64,000 bases of DNA from Aspidapion aeneum (taxonomy: Eukaryota; Arthropoda; Insecta; Coleoptera; Brentidae). This document shows positions 1-10,677 of this stretch, piece by piece (positions within the stretch are counted from its first letter, which is position 1; every line of letters starts with the position of its first letter). The notes under the pieces were generated by a model that saw nothing but the letters and a program-made list of their open reading frames with translations, was not told the DNA's origin and ran no database searches. Made by a program: the position numbers and the translations under genes. The DNA lies in assembly GCA_963576565.1 (NCBI GenBank), contig OY755048.1:3850501-3914500 (forward strand), written 5' to 3'.

Positions 1-1120
1 TAGGTTTTGATTTAGATATTTAGCTCTTGGCGCATGTATTATTTTTATTTTTACTTAACGAGTGTTTAAAACTGCTAGTAAAGAATAAAATACTTTGTGG
101 TAAATTTCCATTGCTAAATTGCATTACCTTTTTTTATCTTCGTCGAGAATTTAAAAATGTTTATGGCTTTTCTGTTTTATGCGGTAACTTAAAATCGAAT
201 TAATTATTCACAGTTTTGCAAATTTATGTTTTCCAATCAATCGGCAGGAATTCTCTAAATTACACGTGAAAACTGCGCTATAAACCATAACTAATAAAAG
301 TTCAGGAAAGTTTCTAGGATTGAAACATGCTTTATTTTTAAACTTTTCTATTGCAAAAGTTTATACGTTCAACACTCAACCAATAAGTGCCTTAATACTT
401 TATCTGATTAAAACTTCCAGCAAGCATTATTTGTTCGAAAATTATTAATTTTTAAAACCGCTGTAATTCTAGACCGATAGCCAGTATAGGGTAACCCTCC
501 TTCCTACGTGGGAATTTTCGACATATATATTTCTTGGTTGCTATTATAGGAATTTAGTTTTATAATAGGGACTTATTGCAATAAAGCCAGTCTATAATAG
601 TGCCGGGCACTATTCTGACAGTTTTCCATTGAAAACTGAAAGTTGATCTGTCAAAATTGATATACCAAAGTCGAATTTATAAATCCAGTCGTTTATCTTC
701 CATTAATAGTGGCGGCGCTATTAATTCTGGCTCTTAGAATGCACTAGAAAGTTTGACACCAGAAATAAAGAAAACATGTATATATACCCAAAACATAGAT
801 TAACTGTTACTTAAAGGAGTCCACAGTATGCTGCTATCAAGTTTTTTAGTACACTTCCCAACAGGCTAAAAGGTATCCAAAGCTACCAACTTTATAAAAA
901 AGAGTGATTCAAATCAATTTGCAATATAGAACCCTATAGTATAAGTGAGTTTTTAAATTATAATGAATTTGTGGTGAATAGTTCATTTTTTATTTTCAGT
1001 CATGTTTATATTTTTGTTTTATGGTTGTTTGTGCAAATTTTATGTTAGTGTTTTATTTTATTTTACTGCTGTAAATTTAACTTTTTTACTTAAGTTATAA
1101 AAGTACTACTAAGGCCCCTA
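1..1120. other. AT-rich intergenic DNA with one dispersed repeat
   Basis: No coding region is recognisable. Positions about 566-750 contain short blocks (an AGTGCC/GGCACT-type dyad, and a block around GTCGTTTAT) that recur near 27845-28020. One block is in the same orientation there and the other is inverted, so both sites are probably fragments of one dispersed element with inverted ends. The remainder shows nothing I can name. Confidence 0.5.
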
Positions 1121-1875
1121 AGCTCACACTAGGTACTATAGTTATAGTGTACGTGTAAGCTAATATTTTATTCAACTCCAGACTAAATTACCTTTCGTTT
1201 GATACCGCACAATGTTTTAAATTAAACTCAAATTTTTGAGATCTACCCTCACCCTTAAAAGAAACAAGAACGAAAATGTATTTTGTTTAACTCCGGACTC
1301 AATTACCTTTCGTTTGATATCACACATGCCATATTTTCATGTAAAATCTCATTTTTGAAATCTACCTCCACCCTTTAAAAAAAAACTAAAATATATTTTC
1401 TTTAACTCCAGACTCAATTACCCTTCGTTTGATATCATACACGCCACATTTTTACATAAACTCTAATTTTTGAAATCTACCCCCACCCTTTTATTTGGCT
1501 TGTGTTCGGTAGGTTTTGTTCATTTTTAAATGGGACCATCTCGACCCAAGACCCAGCCTAGGTACCAAATTCATTGAAATCGGGCAAGCCGTTTTTGAGT
1601 TATGCGCGTTGGTCGTTGCAGACAGACATACAGACAGACAGACAGATATACAGACAGACAGACATTGAAATCGGGCAAGCCGTTTTTGAGTTATGCGCGT
1701 TGGTCGTTACAGACAGACATACAGACAGACAGACAGACGGAGCAACAAAAAAGTTTCAAAATCATCTGAAACGCAAAGATATATAAAATTTTTTGAAATC
1801 GGAGCAACTTTTTTTTCTCGAAAAAATTAGGATCACCATAGCTCACACTACTATAGTATAGTATATGTGTGAGCT
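1121..1875 (-). mobile_element. Hairpin-ended non-autonomous repeat element, copy 1
   Basis: Each end carries a palindrome starting AGCTCACAC: 1121-1161 at the left (imperfect) and 1840-1875 at the right. Inside are about three tandem ~115-125 bp units (1165-1500) rich in CCACCCTT and in TTACCTTTCGTTTGATA. These are followed by a doubled block with CAGA tetranucleotide runs (1618-1740) and by a CTCGAAAAAATTAGGATCACC-like end. The same architecture appears at 44010-44959 on the opposite strand, and part of it at 13860-14420. There is no credible coding capacity; the 70-residue frame across the CAGA runs is low-complexity. The superfamily is unknown. Confidence 0.7.
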
Positions 1876-1970
1876 AATTTAATATTTTACATTTTATTTT
1901 TCTACACAAAAAAGCTCTTTGAACAGTTTTTTGTAGAAAATATCTTAACAATTATTTTAATTATAAAGTA

Positions 1971-3752
1971 TACCCAAGTAACATTATTACCACTCAAGGT
2001 TTTATAAATTTGGTTCCAAGGTTATTTAGAGGGTGCTGTTATAGCTTTTAGGATCAATTTGGCTACAAAAAGGTAATTTATATTGCCAATTACCTAAAGA
2101 GGTGTTATACAACCAAAAAGTGTTCTTCTGTTCCTTTTAGATACTTTTTGTTTTTATTGATTTCTGATTTATAAAGATGGTCTTATAAAACCCTTTTACC
2201 TAAAGTTTTTAAAAAGAAATAAATATAAACTTTGGTCTTTTAGTTTTTTTCATTACTTTAGGTCATAAGAAAAGTGTTTTATAATAGAGCTAAAAGGTTA
2301 CCTTATATCCTTTTGTTTTTGTAGTTACCAGTAGTTTAATAGTAAATATGATTATATAGGCGGCCATATAGAACCTAGTTTCCTTAAGGTTTTTAAGAGT
2401 GGTAAATATAAACTTTAGACTTTTGGTTTTTGCCATTACTTTTAGGCATTTTAAACAGGTTTTAAAAGGAAGGCTTAAAGGTAAACTTAATTCTTTTGTA
2501 TTTATGGTTACCCATAGCTGCATATTAAATATTATTTAAATAGGCGGTCATATAAAACTTTGTTTCCTTAAGGGTTCTAACAGAAGTAAATAAATACTTT
2601 CGTATTTTAGTTTTTACTAGTACTAGTACAGATTGGTACCTACCTATTGCAAGATTGATTATTTATTATCCTCCTGGGTAGGGCACCCAAGCCTAGATAA
2701 GGCCTGTTTAAACGGCCAATATAAGAGGTTTCCCTCCAACCTGCAGGCACAACGGATATCATTGCACTGGCCCTCCTGATTGTGTGCAAATTGCACGATA
2801 AAAAACATTTAAATTTAACACAACACTTTAAAAAACAAATACAAAAAATTTAAGTGAGGTTATGTTCACTATGTTTACCTTCTCTTTTTTATTGGTTTCA
2901 TAAGCGCACTCAAAAATCCTTGTTGCGATAGAGTAACAAATAAAACCAAGTGACCACTATAAAACGATAATGGCGTATATAGAATTATTTTAAAAATATT
3001 GTAAACAGAAAATATTTATCTAGTCGTTTTAGCAGTGTTTTTTAACAATAATTTTACTTTAATTTTGATTTATGTAAACCAAACAGACTTTTTTAATGGT
3101 GAATAGTGTAAATTATTTTTTTTTTTTTTAAATATTTGTTATTCAGTTATCAAAAAACTATTAAAAAGCATTTGTGAGCTGGCGCGCTTGTTTTGAGATC
3201 TTTTCAGATACGATTTTATCAGAAAAATAAGTCTGGCAGGCAATGTGATGATCCACAAAACGACAAACTCCTCATATATAGGTATATTTTTATGTGATTC
3301 AATAATTTTGGGACTCTGACATTTTTGGCAATTTTATGACCTAAATTATTTTATATAGCCATTGTGAATCTAAAATATCGCTAAAGCTTTTATAGGAAAA
3401 ATTCTTTACTCTAGAATTGCCAGGATACCAAATTACCAAATCTAGTTTTATAACAGGATAGAGGACGTTTCTGAGTTGCTTTTAGAACCTGGCATAATAG
3501 CTTTAGGCTCTAAAAGGTTCTATACTGGTGGAACCGCTAGAGGGCGAAGCTAGCGTTTATTTCTTATGGTTTTATAATGAGTTTAATACATAGGTTGCCA
3601 CCACCAATTGGGGAGTCCCATTTAGGAGGTCTAAGGGGTATATAAGGGTAATGGGAACGTGCCAGCGACCAAACATTGAAACTAATGGTTTTAAGGAAAG
3701 GCGCTGGCAACCTTTTAGCTTCTGCTATAAATAAAGAAATGTTACTTGGGTA
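1971..3752. mobile_element. 1.78 kb TIR element, non-coding
   Basis: Exact 15-bp terminal inverted repeats TACCCAAGTAACATT (1971-1985) and its complement (3738-3752) bound this stretch. About 2165-2620 holds roughly two to three diverged ~200-bp tandem units (recurring TTTCCTTAAGG and GGCGGNCATATA words). No clear target-site duplication is visible, and there is no open frame of note. It is best read as a MITE-like or deletion-derivative DNA transposon of unknown superfamily. Confidence 0.6.
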
Positions 3753-4389
3753 AGTTATACATCTACATATAGAGTTACATACCTATAAATGTATGCATGA
3801 TTTTAGTAGTTAAGATGACGATCCAATTTACATATTGTATATAATTTGGAAATAAACTTTTTCAATTGAAGTAATGAAAATAAAATTCTTGTTGCTTGAC
3901 TTCTTTATCGAGCTGTGCGATCAAAGCCAAACTTTGTATGCATGGTCTGCTGCCTACCTACAAAGAATTTACAGAAGAGCAGCGACGTTGCTAGATTGGT
4001 GGACAGTGGATCAAAACAACGATGCGCCAACCTACCCGCGATCCAACCAGCCCCGCTCTCCCCTTCTATATCTTTTAGTAATAAGTTTTTTTATTTGACC
4101 ATGTTTATCTATGCGATCCTCCCTCCTCTCCCTCCTGGATATATGCTGTAATTGAAAAGTGGCAAACAAGTAAAACCTGAAACTAGATTTCAAAATCAAC
4201 AAAAAAAAATGTGTCAAAAGTTCCCACGCAGTAGTGAGCGTTACCCAGCAAACATTGATTACAAAAAAATTACTTTTTAAGCAATGGCTTTTACTGCAGA
4301 CCATTACAGCAAAGTTTTACGGAGGAAGTACTTAATTCGTATTGACATGGAATAAACAATTTTAAAGGAAGTTCACGAGGTATAAAGTC
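3753..4389. other. Intergenic, nothing recognised
   Basis: Mixed-composition sequence with overlapping short frames on both strands (74-90 codons). None resembles a known domain and they shadow one another. Positions 4366-4389 hold the outer edge of a motif that is repeated inverted inside the adjoining hairpin. Confidence 0.4.
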
Positions 4390-5052
4390 TTAACAAAAAG
4401 TTTCACGGGCAAGACCTCTGAGGTAAAGGTAGCTACGGGGACGCGTTTCTGCCTCATTAGGCTTCATTCAGCCCGAGCATAACCATAAAATGGAAGGAGA
4501 TGAAATGATGATGTGGGTAACTGAAAAAGAAATATGAAATATGGTGTTTACTGAGGAGAGACCAACTGTCAATTTGCAGCTTCGGTCAGGGTTGCCTCGG
4601 TTTTGAGGCTAATTTTGACGTCGCGACGGAGACAGATATAATCTGCTCCCAGAAAACAGCCTGAGCCCTGGATTTTTTTAAATTTGAAGGAAGTTACTTC
4701 TGAGGTCTTGCCCGTGAAACATTTTGTTAAGACTTTAAACCTCGTGAACTTCCTTCAAATTTAAAAAAATCCAGGGCTCAGGCTGTTTTCTGGGAGCAGA
4801 TTATATCTGTCTCCGTCGCGACGTCAAAATTAGCCTCAAAACCGAGGCAACCCTGACCGAAGCTGCAAATTGACAGTTGGTCTCTCCTCAGTAAACACCA
4901 TATTTCATATTTCTTTTTCAGTTACCCACATCATCATTTCATCTCCTTCCATTTTATGGTTATGCTCGGGCTGAATGAACCCTAATGAGGCAGAAACGCG
5001 TCCCCGTAGCTACCTTTACCTCTGAGGTCTTGCCCGTGAAACTTTTTGTTAA
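4390..5052. repeat. 306-bp near-perfect inverted repeat, 51-nt spacer
   Basis: Left arm 4390-4695 and right arm 4747-5052 are each 306 bp. They read as reverse complements with a single mismatch that I could find, near 4460 and 4982. The 51-nt spacer (4696-4746) is itself mostly an inverted copy of 4366-4420, so the AAGTTTCACGGGCAAGACC-type motif occurs three times in alternating orientation. Transcription through the region would give a ~300-bp duplex. No open frame uses the arms. It could be a young fold-back element, a head-to-head duplication of one element end, or a hairpin-RNA locus. Confidence 0.85.
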
Positions 5053-6926
5053 TAAATAATTTCTTCGATGGTATTGATTTGGAACAACGCACTATGGTCC
5101 GAGGGATCAATATTTTGGCCAAAAATAGACTTTTGCAGTTAAACTCTCTAATCAATTAAACGCAAATCGATAAAGAAGTCTAATGCTGATATACAATTAA
5201 AAAATATTTTTTATTACCCCTCCCCCTGCCTTTAAAAAAGTGTATTATTTTTAATATGGTCTGCAAATCACACAGCCTCACAAAAAATTATAAGCTGCAA
5301 AACTCAGAGGGTAGACCCCCCAAATTCTCCTAATTTGGGTGCACTAAAATCCAGTTCCCCAAAAGAAAATGTATCAATTATCGAATTTGCCCCTATTAGC
5401 CCCCCCCTGGGGGGGGGGGGGGTAAAATTTGATCTATTATAAAAATTAAAAATATATATATATATTCTTAAGTATGTTGGTCCGCAGAACTAAAATTTAA
5501 GGATTAAAAAGTTTTGTAACCATTCAGTAACCCAATCCCCCCTTTTACTACGTTTATTTGGGGGTGAAAACTTTTTTAATGGACATGAACAGTTTATCAT
5601 GGAAATATTTCTATTTGCTAAATTCAACGAAGACAATAAAAACAAGTCATCCTTAGCACAAAGGCGTATCCGAGGGGGGGGGGGACCAGGGCAGCTGTTG
5701 AGCTGTCCCCCTTTTTAATCAGGTTTTTTAAAATCGGATATTGAAATTCAATTATAATATGAATTCCCCCCCTCTAAATTAAGAAAACCATGGAATTCAG
5801 AAACCTGCCCGGTCTTCTGTTTTGGGTTAGATACGACCTTGCCCTAGCAACCCTTTTTCCTCCCTAAGAGGAGAAGCCGTAGAAACTAAAATAAAAATTC
5901 ATATAGAAGTTTAGTCGTGCCTATAGTAAGCTCCATACAAAATTTATTTATAGACCCACTCCCACGCCTCCCTCTGTCAGAGGAATGCTAAACAGTCTTT
6001 CTTGTTCTGGTTGGATTCAGCGAATACCTAATATTGCATTAAAAACTTTTAATATTCCTAAAAAGTGAAGTTTTTACCTCCACATACAGGGTGAAAAAGA
6101 GAGAATGAATCCAATGAATGATTTAAATTGAGGATAAATTTATATTTTAGTTTGGGGGGTAATATGAGCAAGTTAAATAATTAAAACCTATTTTTTTTTT
6201 GTTTCACCATCTTAATAATTTTTAACCTAGTTAACCCCCCACCATTCTAAATTGTTCTTTTTCTCCCCCAGTTTCTACTAATTTCCCATCTATTTTGGCG
6301 GCCATCTTGAATTTTTCCCTTGTTTTTTAAAGTTCATTGCTAAGACAGGAGTTTTGATATCTATGATTCATTTTGCTTCTTTAAAGGTACTTTGCTCATT
6401 ACTATCTATATAGAAGACACTCGGAAACACAAATTAAAATGCACTAGAATAGATATATCGTGTTTATCAGAATATGTACGGTCATATTTAATAACGAATT
6501 TGGTGACTATCGCACCTTTTCGCACCAACAGTGTATGTACTCCGGAAAGTACATATCAGGACGAAAATATTTTTACAAAAATGAATATGAAAGTTCGTGA
6601 AAGCTTTTTTGTTAGTCCAATGAAATATCGAGAAAAAAAATTCATACACTTCTGCCACAATTTTTGAATCATTGGTATTTAAAGAATAAGTTTAAAATCC
6701 CTGTGATTAAAATTATCAAAAAATAATCTACTTACCTTTGGTTAAAAAAGCCATTTTTAAAAAATTTTATAACTCTTCGCACTTCTTAGAAATAGCACAT
6801 TAAAGTTAGTGAAAAATAATGAACAATAAAAAAACAATTGCTGATTGTCAGGAAATGTCAAATTCAAATAACGATATTTCGAAGCCTGCTTTGGCAATGA
6901 AGCCAATTATGCTGGAATTTAAAGGT
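5053..6926. other. Intergenic DNA with homopolymer runs
   Basis: No gene is recognised. G and C homopolymer runs occur at about 5401-5422 and 5674-5684. The latter sits in an AAGGCGTATCCGAGGGG context that resembles the outer edge of hAT-type MITEs like the one at 50227, but no partner end is visible. A 91-codon frame at 6392-6667 has no recognisable motif and I do not call it. Confidence 0.4.
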
Positions 6927-7284
6927 CAAAAACATTTCATGTAAAAAAAAGCCAAGTACGCGAAAATGGCATTCCGTAAAAAGAATTGAGATAAAAGTAA
7001 AGCCAAGTTTTCCAATACAAATTTCAAAATGAAAGGTTCTTCTCATTTGGAAATGTTTTTTTAAACTTTGCTATTACAGTCAAACTTCTTTATGTTCAAT
7101 TTAGCACTGTGCCTAAAGGTCATTTACAGCCGTAATAGCCAAGTTTAGAAAAAATATTTCCAAACTAGTAAGAATCTTTCATTTTGAAATTTGTATTGGA
7201 GAACTTGGCTTTACTTTTATCTCAATTCTTTTTACGGAATGCCATTTTTGCGTACTTGGCTTTTTTTTACATGAAATGTTTTTG
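6927..7284. repeat. Imperfect inverted repeat, ~150-bp arms
   Basis: Arms at about 6927-7079 and 7132-7284 are reverse complements with scattered mismatches. The shared core includes GCCAAGTACGC, GGCATTCCGTAAAAAGAATT and AATACAAATTTCAAAATGAAA words. The loop is ~52 nt. It is more diverged than the hairpin at 4390, and therefore older. It is probably a fold-back or MITE remnant. Confidence 0.7.
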
Positions 7285-7404
7285 TTATGATTTGACTTCT
7301 TTTTTAAAGGAATTGGATAATACTTAATTTTTAAAGTAGTAAAATATGCGGAATATTGTTCAAAACTTTTGCAATGCCTTACTTAAATTTTTGAGGTTCT
7401 TTTA

Positions 7405-8300
7405 TTTTTTTCCACAGTTTTATCGTAGTTCCTATCAGCCTTCCAAAGCTCAACTCTCTAGCGTTTCTGAAAGTGCACAATGTTACTTTTACATAACTTT
7501 ACATGTATACGAGAGGGAAATAAATTAAAATTGTCGTGTTTTTAAATTTTGTCCTATAGTTTTATCATAGTTCCTATCAGTCTTCCAATGCTCAGCTCTC
7601 TAGCGTTTCTGGAAGTGGGCAATGTTAGTTTTATATAAATTTATATTTATAGAAGAGGGAAGTAAATTAAAATGTTGGTGTTTTTAAATTTTTTCATATA
7701 GTTTTATCATATTGTCTTTAAGTCTTAAAAAGTTCAGCTCTCTAGCATTTCTGGAAGTAGGCAGTGTTACTTTTATATAACTTTACATTTATAGGGGAAG
7801 GAAGTAATTAGAATTTGGGGTGTTTTAATTTTTTTCTATAACTTTATCATAGTTACTATCGGTCTTCCAAAGCTCAGCTCTCTAGCATGTCTGGAAGTAG
7901 GCAATGATACTTTTACTTAACTTTACATTTATAGGGGAGGGAAGTAAATTAGAATTTTGGGGTGTTTTATTTTTTCCTATAGTTTTAACATAGTTCCTAT
8001 CAGTCTGCCAAAGCTCAACTCTCTAGCATTTTTGGAAGTGGGCAATGCTCCTTTTACATAACTTTAAATGTATAGGGGAGGAGAGTAAATTAAAATTTTG
8101 GGGTTTTTTGATTTTTTCCTATAGTTTTATCATAGTTCCTATCAGTCTGTCAAAGCTGCTACTTTTACATAACTTTAAATTTATAGGGGAGGAGAGTAAA
8201 TTAAAATTTTGGGGTTTTTTGATTTTTTCCAGGGGTTTGGTCATAATTTCTATCAGTCTGCCAAATTTAAGCTTTGTAGCATGTCTGGAAGTAGAGTAGA
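7405..8300. repeat. ~142-bp tandem repeat array, about 7 copies
   Basis: Copies begin near 7413, 7554, 7697, 7836, 7977, 8117 and 8229 with a TTTTATCATAGTTCCTATCA core. That is followed by CTCTCTAGC...TCTGGAAGT and a poly-T stretch. The sixth unit is shortened. A GAGT microsatellite (8318-8336) follows. The 60- to 84-codon frames across it are repeat translations, not genes. Confidence 0.8.
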
Positions 8301-8344
8301 ATATTGATGATCTATACATGAGTGAGTGAGTGAGTGGCAATTTC

Positions 8345-8570
8345 GACGTTTTTTGAAATTTCTAACTACTTTACTACTTTATGGAATTCCATGAAACTTA
8401 GATGGGTTGTTAACTCCATGGAGATCTACGACTGTGCAAAGTTTGAGATTCGTAGCTCATTCCGAAGTAGAGTTTTAGGTAGGTCAAATTTCGGCTGAAA
8501 TGTTTCAAGAAAAGATGGTTACGGCGCGCGAACTTGGCGAGACACTGCCGTGCTCTCAGATATTTTTCCT
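8345..8570. repeat. Dispersed repeat fragment (inverted partner at 39905-40125)
   Basis: Words such as GAAATGTTTCAAGAAAAGATGG and GAGATTCGTAGCTC recur in inverse orientation inside the 1.3 kb element at 39419-40735. The two regions therefore share a dispersed element. No coding signal is seen. Confidence 0.55.
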
Positions 8571-8929
8571 CTAATCCAAGTTGTTGGTAATTGCAAAAAT
8601 AAATTATCAATAAAAAGCTTCAATAAGGCTCCAATGAACATAAAAGATGTTTTCCCCAATAATAATAAGAGAAAATAGGTTTATGTCCATCCGTTTTATC
8701 ACACGTCCGACGCGTCAAGCATCAAGTTGATACTTTAACACACTGCTGGCTTATTAAATCTATAACTTGTAAATTAAATTAGAAATGAAACATGCATACA
8801 ATAAATACGGTATAGTTTTTGCAAAGTCACCTGAAATGCTCCTAATACGGGGTTCTATCGATTTCATGAAATTTTGCTTCAATCTGCCCTTCAAAAGTTA
8901 TCCAAATTCATATAAAATCTTCCTGGTAT

Positions 8930-9087
8930 AATTTCAACCCTACCGACAGAGAAAAGGCGCGGCTCTTGGCGGTCCGAGCACAAAGTACTTGTTTTCTGAC
9001 CGACCCAGTACAGGTGGATAGACGGCACAATTTCAACCCTACCGACAGAAAAAAGGCGCGGCTCTTGGCGGTCCGAGCACAAAGGGT
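8930..9087. repeat. Short direct duplication, ~56 bp
   Basis: A block beginning ATTTCAACCCTACCGACAGA and ending GGTCCGAGCACAAAG occurs at about 8930-8985 and again at 9029-9084, separated by ~43 bp. The copies differ at one or two positions. Frames across it are not genes. Confidence 0.75.
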
Positions 9088-9554
9088 AGACGGCACCTGA
9101 TTGGCAGATTTTTTTGAGATACGCTTTTAATTGCTTTCAGGTGTTCGTTTCGGGACCCCTTTAGTCGGCAGTATGCAGAGTTAGAAAATAAATCAGTGTC
9201 GTTTCTGTAGGTGTAGGAATAGAAAGTTTTATTATCTATTTTTATTTATATATCTACAGCCGCCCATGTCACTTTCTTTAAAGGATATGCCGATGGTCGG
9301 CTTTAACCTTTGTTCAACTGACTTTGCAAAAACTTTACCAGTGGTGGCTGCTACAGGGAGGGCAAAGGGGCAGTGTCCTCCCAAAACTAAACAACAAACA
9401 ATATTTTTAATTGATTTATTTAAAAAAAGATAAATCTTCCTAGTTCTTCTTATTATCTATGGTTAACAACAAGCGATTCTCAAATACCAAATTGCAAATA
9501 ATGCAAGGACCTAAAACAATAAATAACAAGTGAAATTAAAGAAAGAGAAATAAG
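9088..9554. other. Intergenic, nothing firm
   Basis: No gene is recognised. A CAGTGGTGGCTGCTAC stretch near 9343, followed by GGAGGGCAAAGGGGCAGTG, resembles the outer end of hAT-type MITEs, but I could not find the other end or a target duplication. Confidence 0.35.
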
Positions 9555-9560
9555 AAAAAA
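9555..9560 (-). terminator. Pol III T-run terminator of the tRNA-like gene
   Basis: On the minus strand a run of six T residues lies a few bases beyond the acceptor stem of the tRNA-shaped sequence at 9568-9639. That is where RNA polymerase III would stop. Confidence 0.55.
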
Positions 9561-9567
9561 GTTTTCT

Positions 9568-9639
9568 GCTTCGGCCGGGACTCGAACCCGGGATCTCTTG
9601 CTCTGTACGCAAACATTCTAAACATTGAACTACCGAAGC
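9568..9639 (-). tRNA. tRNA-shaped gene, apparent anticodon ACA
   Basis: The minus strand folds as a complete 72-nt cloverleaf. It has a perfect 7-bp acceptor stem (GCTTCGG/CCGAAGC), a 4-bp D stem, a 5-bp anticodon stem (TTTGC/GCAAG), a 5-nt variable loop and a 5-bp T stem CCGGG/CCCGG. The T loop is TTCGAGT, which gives an excellent B box (GGTTCGAGTCC). No intron is present. The loop GTACAGA places ACA at positions 34-36, which would read UGU (Cys). That is unusual, because eukaryotic tRNA-Cys normally has GCA. The D loop (AATGTTTA) lacks the usual adjacent GG. A T6 terminator follows. It is either a tRNA pseudogene or the head of a tRNA-derived repeat, or less likely a working tRNA. Fold and coordinates are read directly; function is uncertain. 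Confidence 0.6.
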
Positions 9640-10101
9640 CATACATACATTTTCGGAAAACTTTCATCTATGCAGGCTGTTCATATTCCTGAGAATCCTT
9701 AGTAGATATTTTTGTATTTTTTTAAATTGTTTTATTCTTATATTTCTTTTTCTCAAGAAAAGTATGTTTGTTTCGTAAATACTTAGCAATTGTTGTAAAA
9801 TTGTGAAGTTGCCCCAGGGTTTCGTGAAAACCGAGCGAATATTTTTCTAAGTTACCCCGGGTGCAGTTACAAAATCTTTACCATCTTTATAGCGTATATT
9901 GCTTTGTTTACAACCGTTTTATTGATATAAATTAAACACTTTCATTAAAGCAAGTTATTATATATTGATAAATAAAATAGAGTACATATTCCAAACTATT
10001 GCATGTCGTTATTTTTATTCAAGTCACACAAAAGTTAAATTTATAACATTAAAACTCATATTTTTCAATAAACTCTTTTTGACCATAGTCTATCAGTTAA
10101 C
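9640..10101. other. Intergenic flank of the LTR element
   Basis: No feature is recognised. A 69-codon frame at 9965 runs into the 5' LTR and is not a gene. Confidence 0.4.
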
Positions 10102-10105
10102 ATAT
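10102..10105. repeat. Target-site duplication ATAT, left
   Basis: ATAT directly precedes the TGTAAC start of the left LTR. It matches ATAT at 21974-21977 directly after the right LTR. Confidence 0.7.
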
Positions 10106-10410
10106 TGTAACGAAGTTACTATTTTTTTTATTGTTTTAATTAATTTTCTAGACTATTTAAGCTCAGACAGTTAAAAAATATTTTTACTGAAACCTGACTC
10201 AATTTTCGCTTATTAATTTTGTTTCATATTTTCCGAGGAAAAATGCCGTTTTGACATATGAATGTCATTAAAGCCTTTCAAAACGTTTGTTGCAAAAAAA
10301 CTAGATAAAATAATATTCCGAATAAGTTAATCCACGTTCATTTTTAAAAACGTGGTTGGGTTTCATTCGGTTATTTCCGTTGGTTCTCGATTTGTAGCCG
10401 AGCTCTAGCC

Positions 10411-10417
10411 TATAAAA
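10411..10417 (+). promoter_or_regulatory. Candidate TATA box in the LTR
   Basis: TATAAAA lies about 305 bp into the LTR, in a GC-richer neighbourhood. No TCAGT initiator is seen at the expected distance, so this is only a candidate promoter. The second LTR has TATAAAA at the same place. Confidence 0.35.
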
Positions 10418-10677
10418 CAGTAATGCCTTCGCCCACACGGGGATTCGAGATTTGTTTCTCGTTCGAGCACAATGTATAGGTGGTACGCGGTGTGTGTAGA
10501 TGTCGACCGGTTTCTGGTAAGAATGGGATTTATAAAAGAAACCTCGTTTTTGCCTTAGTCAAAGTTTTTATAATTCTATTTGATTTGAATTTATTTTGAA
10601 CCGTGCAAATTACTTGTTTGTCCTTTCCCGATCCCAGGATTTCCCGTTAGTATCTTACATGTTTTCTGGTATTTATT

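Noticed and set aside
566..750. Complete element shared with 27845-28020
   Set aside because: The blocks are in a different relative order and orientation at the two sites, so termini could not be defined.
4032..4304. 90-codon minus-strand frame
   Set aside because: Overlaps two plus-strand frames of similar length. No motif or conservation evidence.
9343..9400. hAT MITE end (CAGTGGTGGCTGC)
   Set aside because: No partner end or 8-bp duplication found, so only noted as a resemblance.
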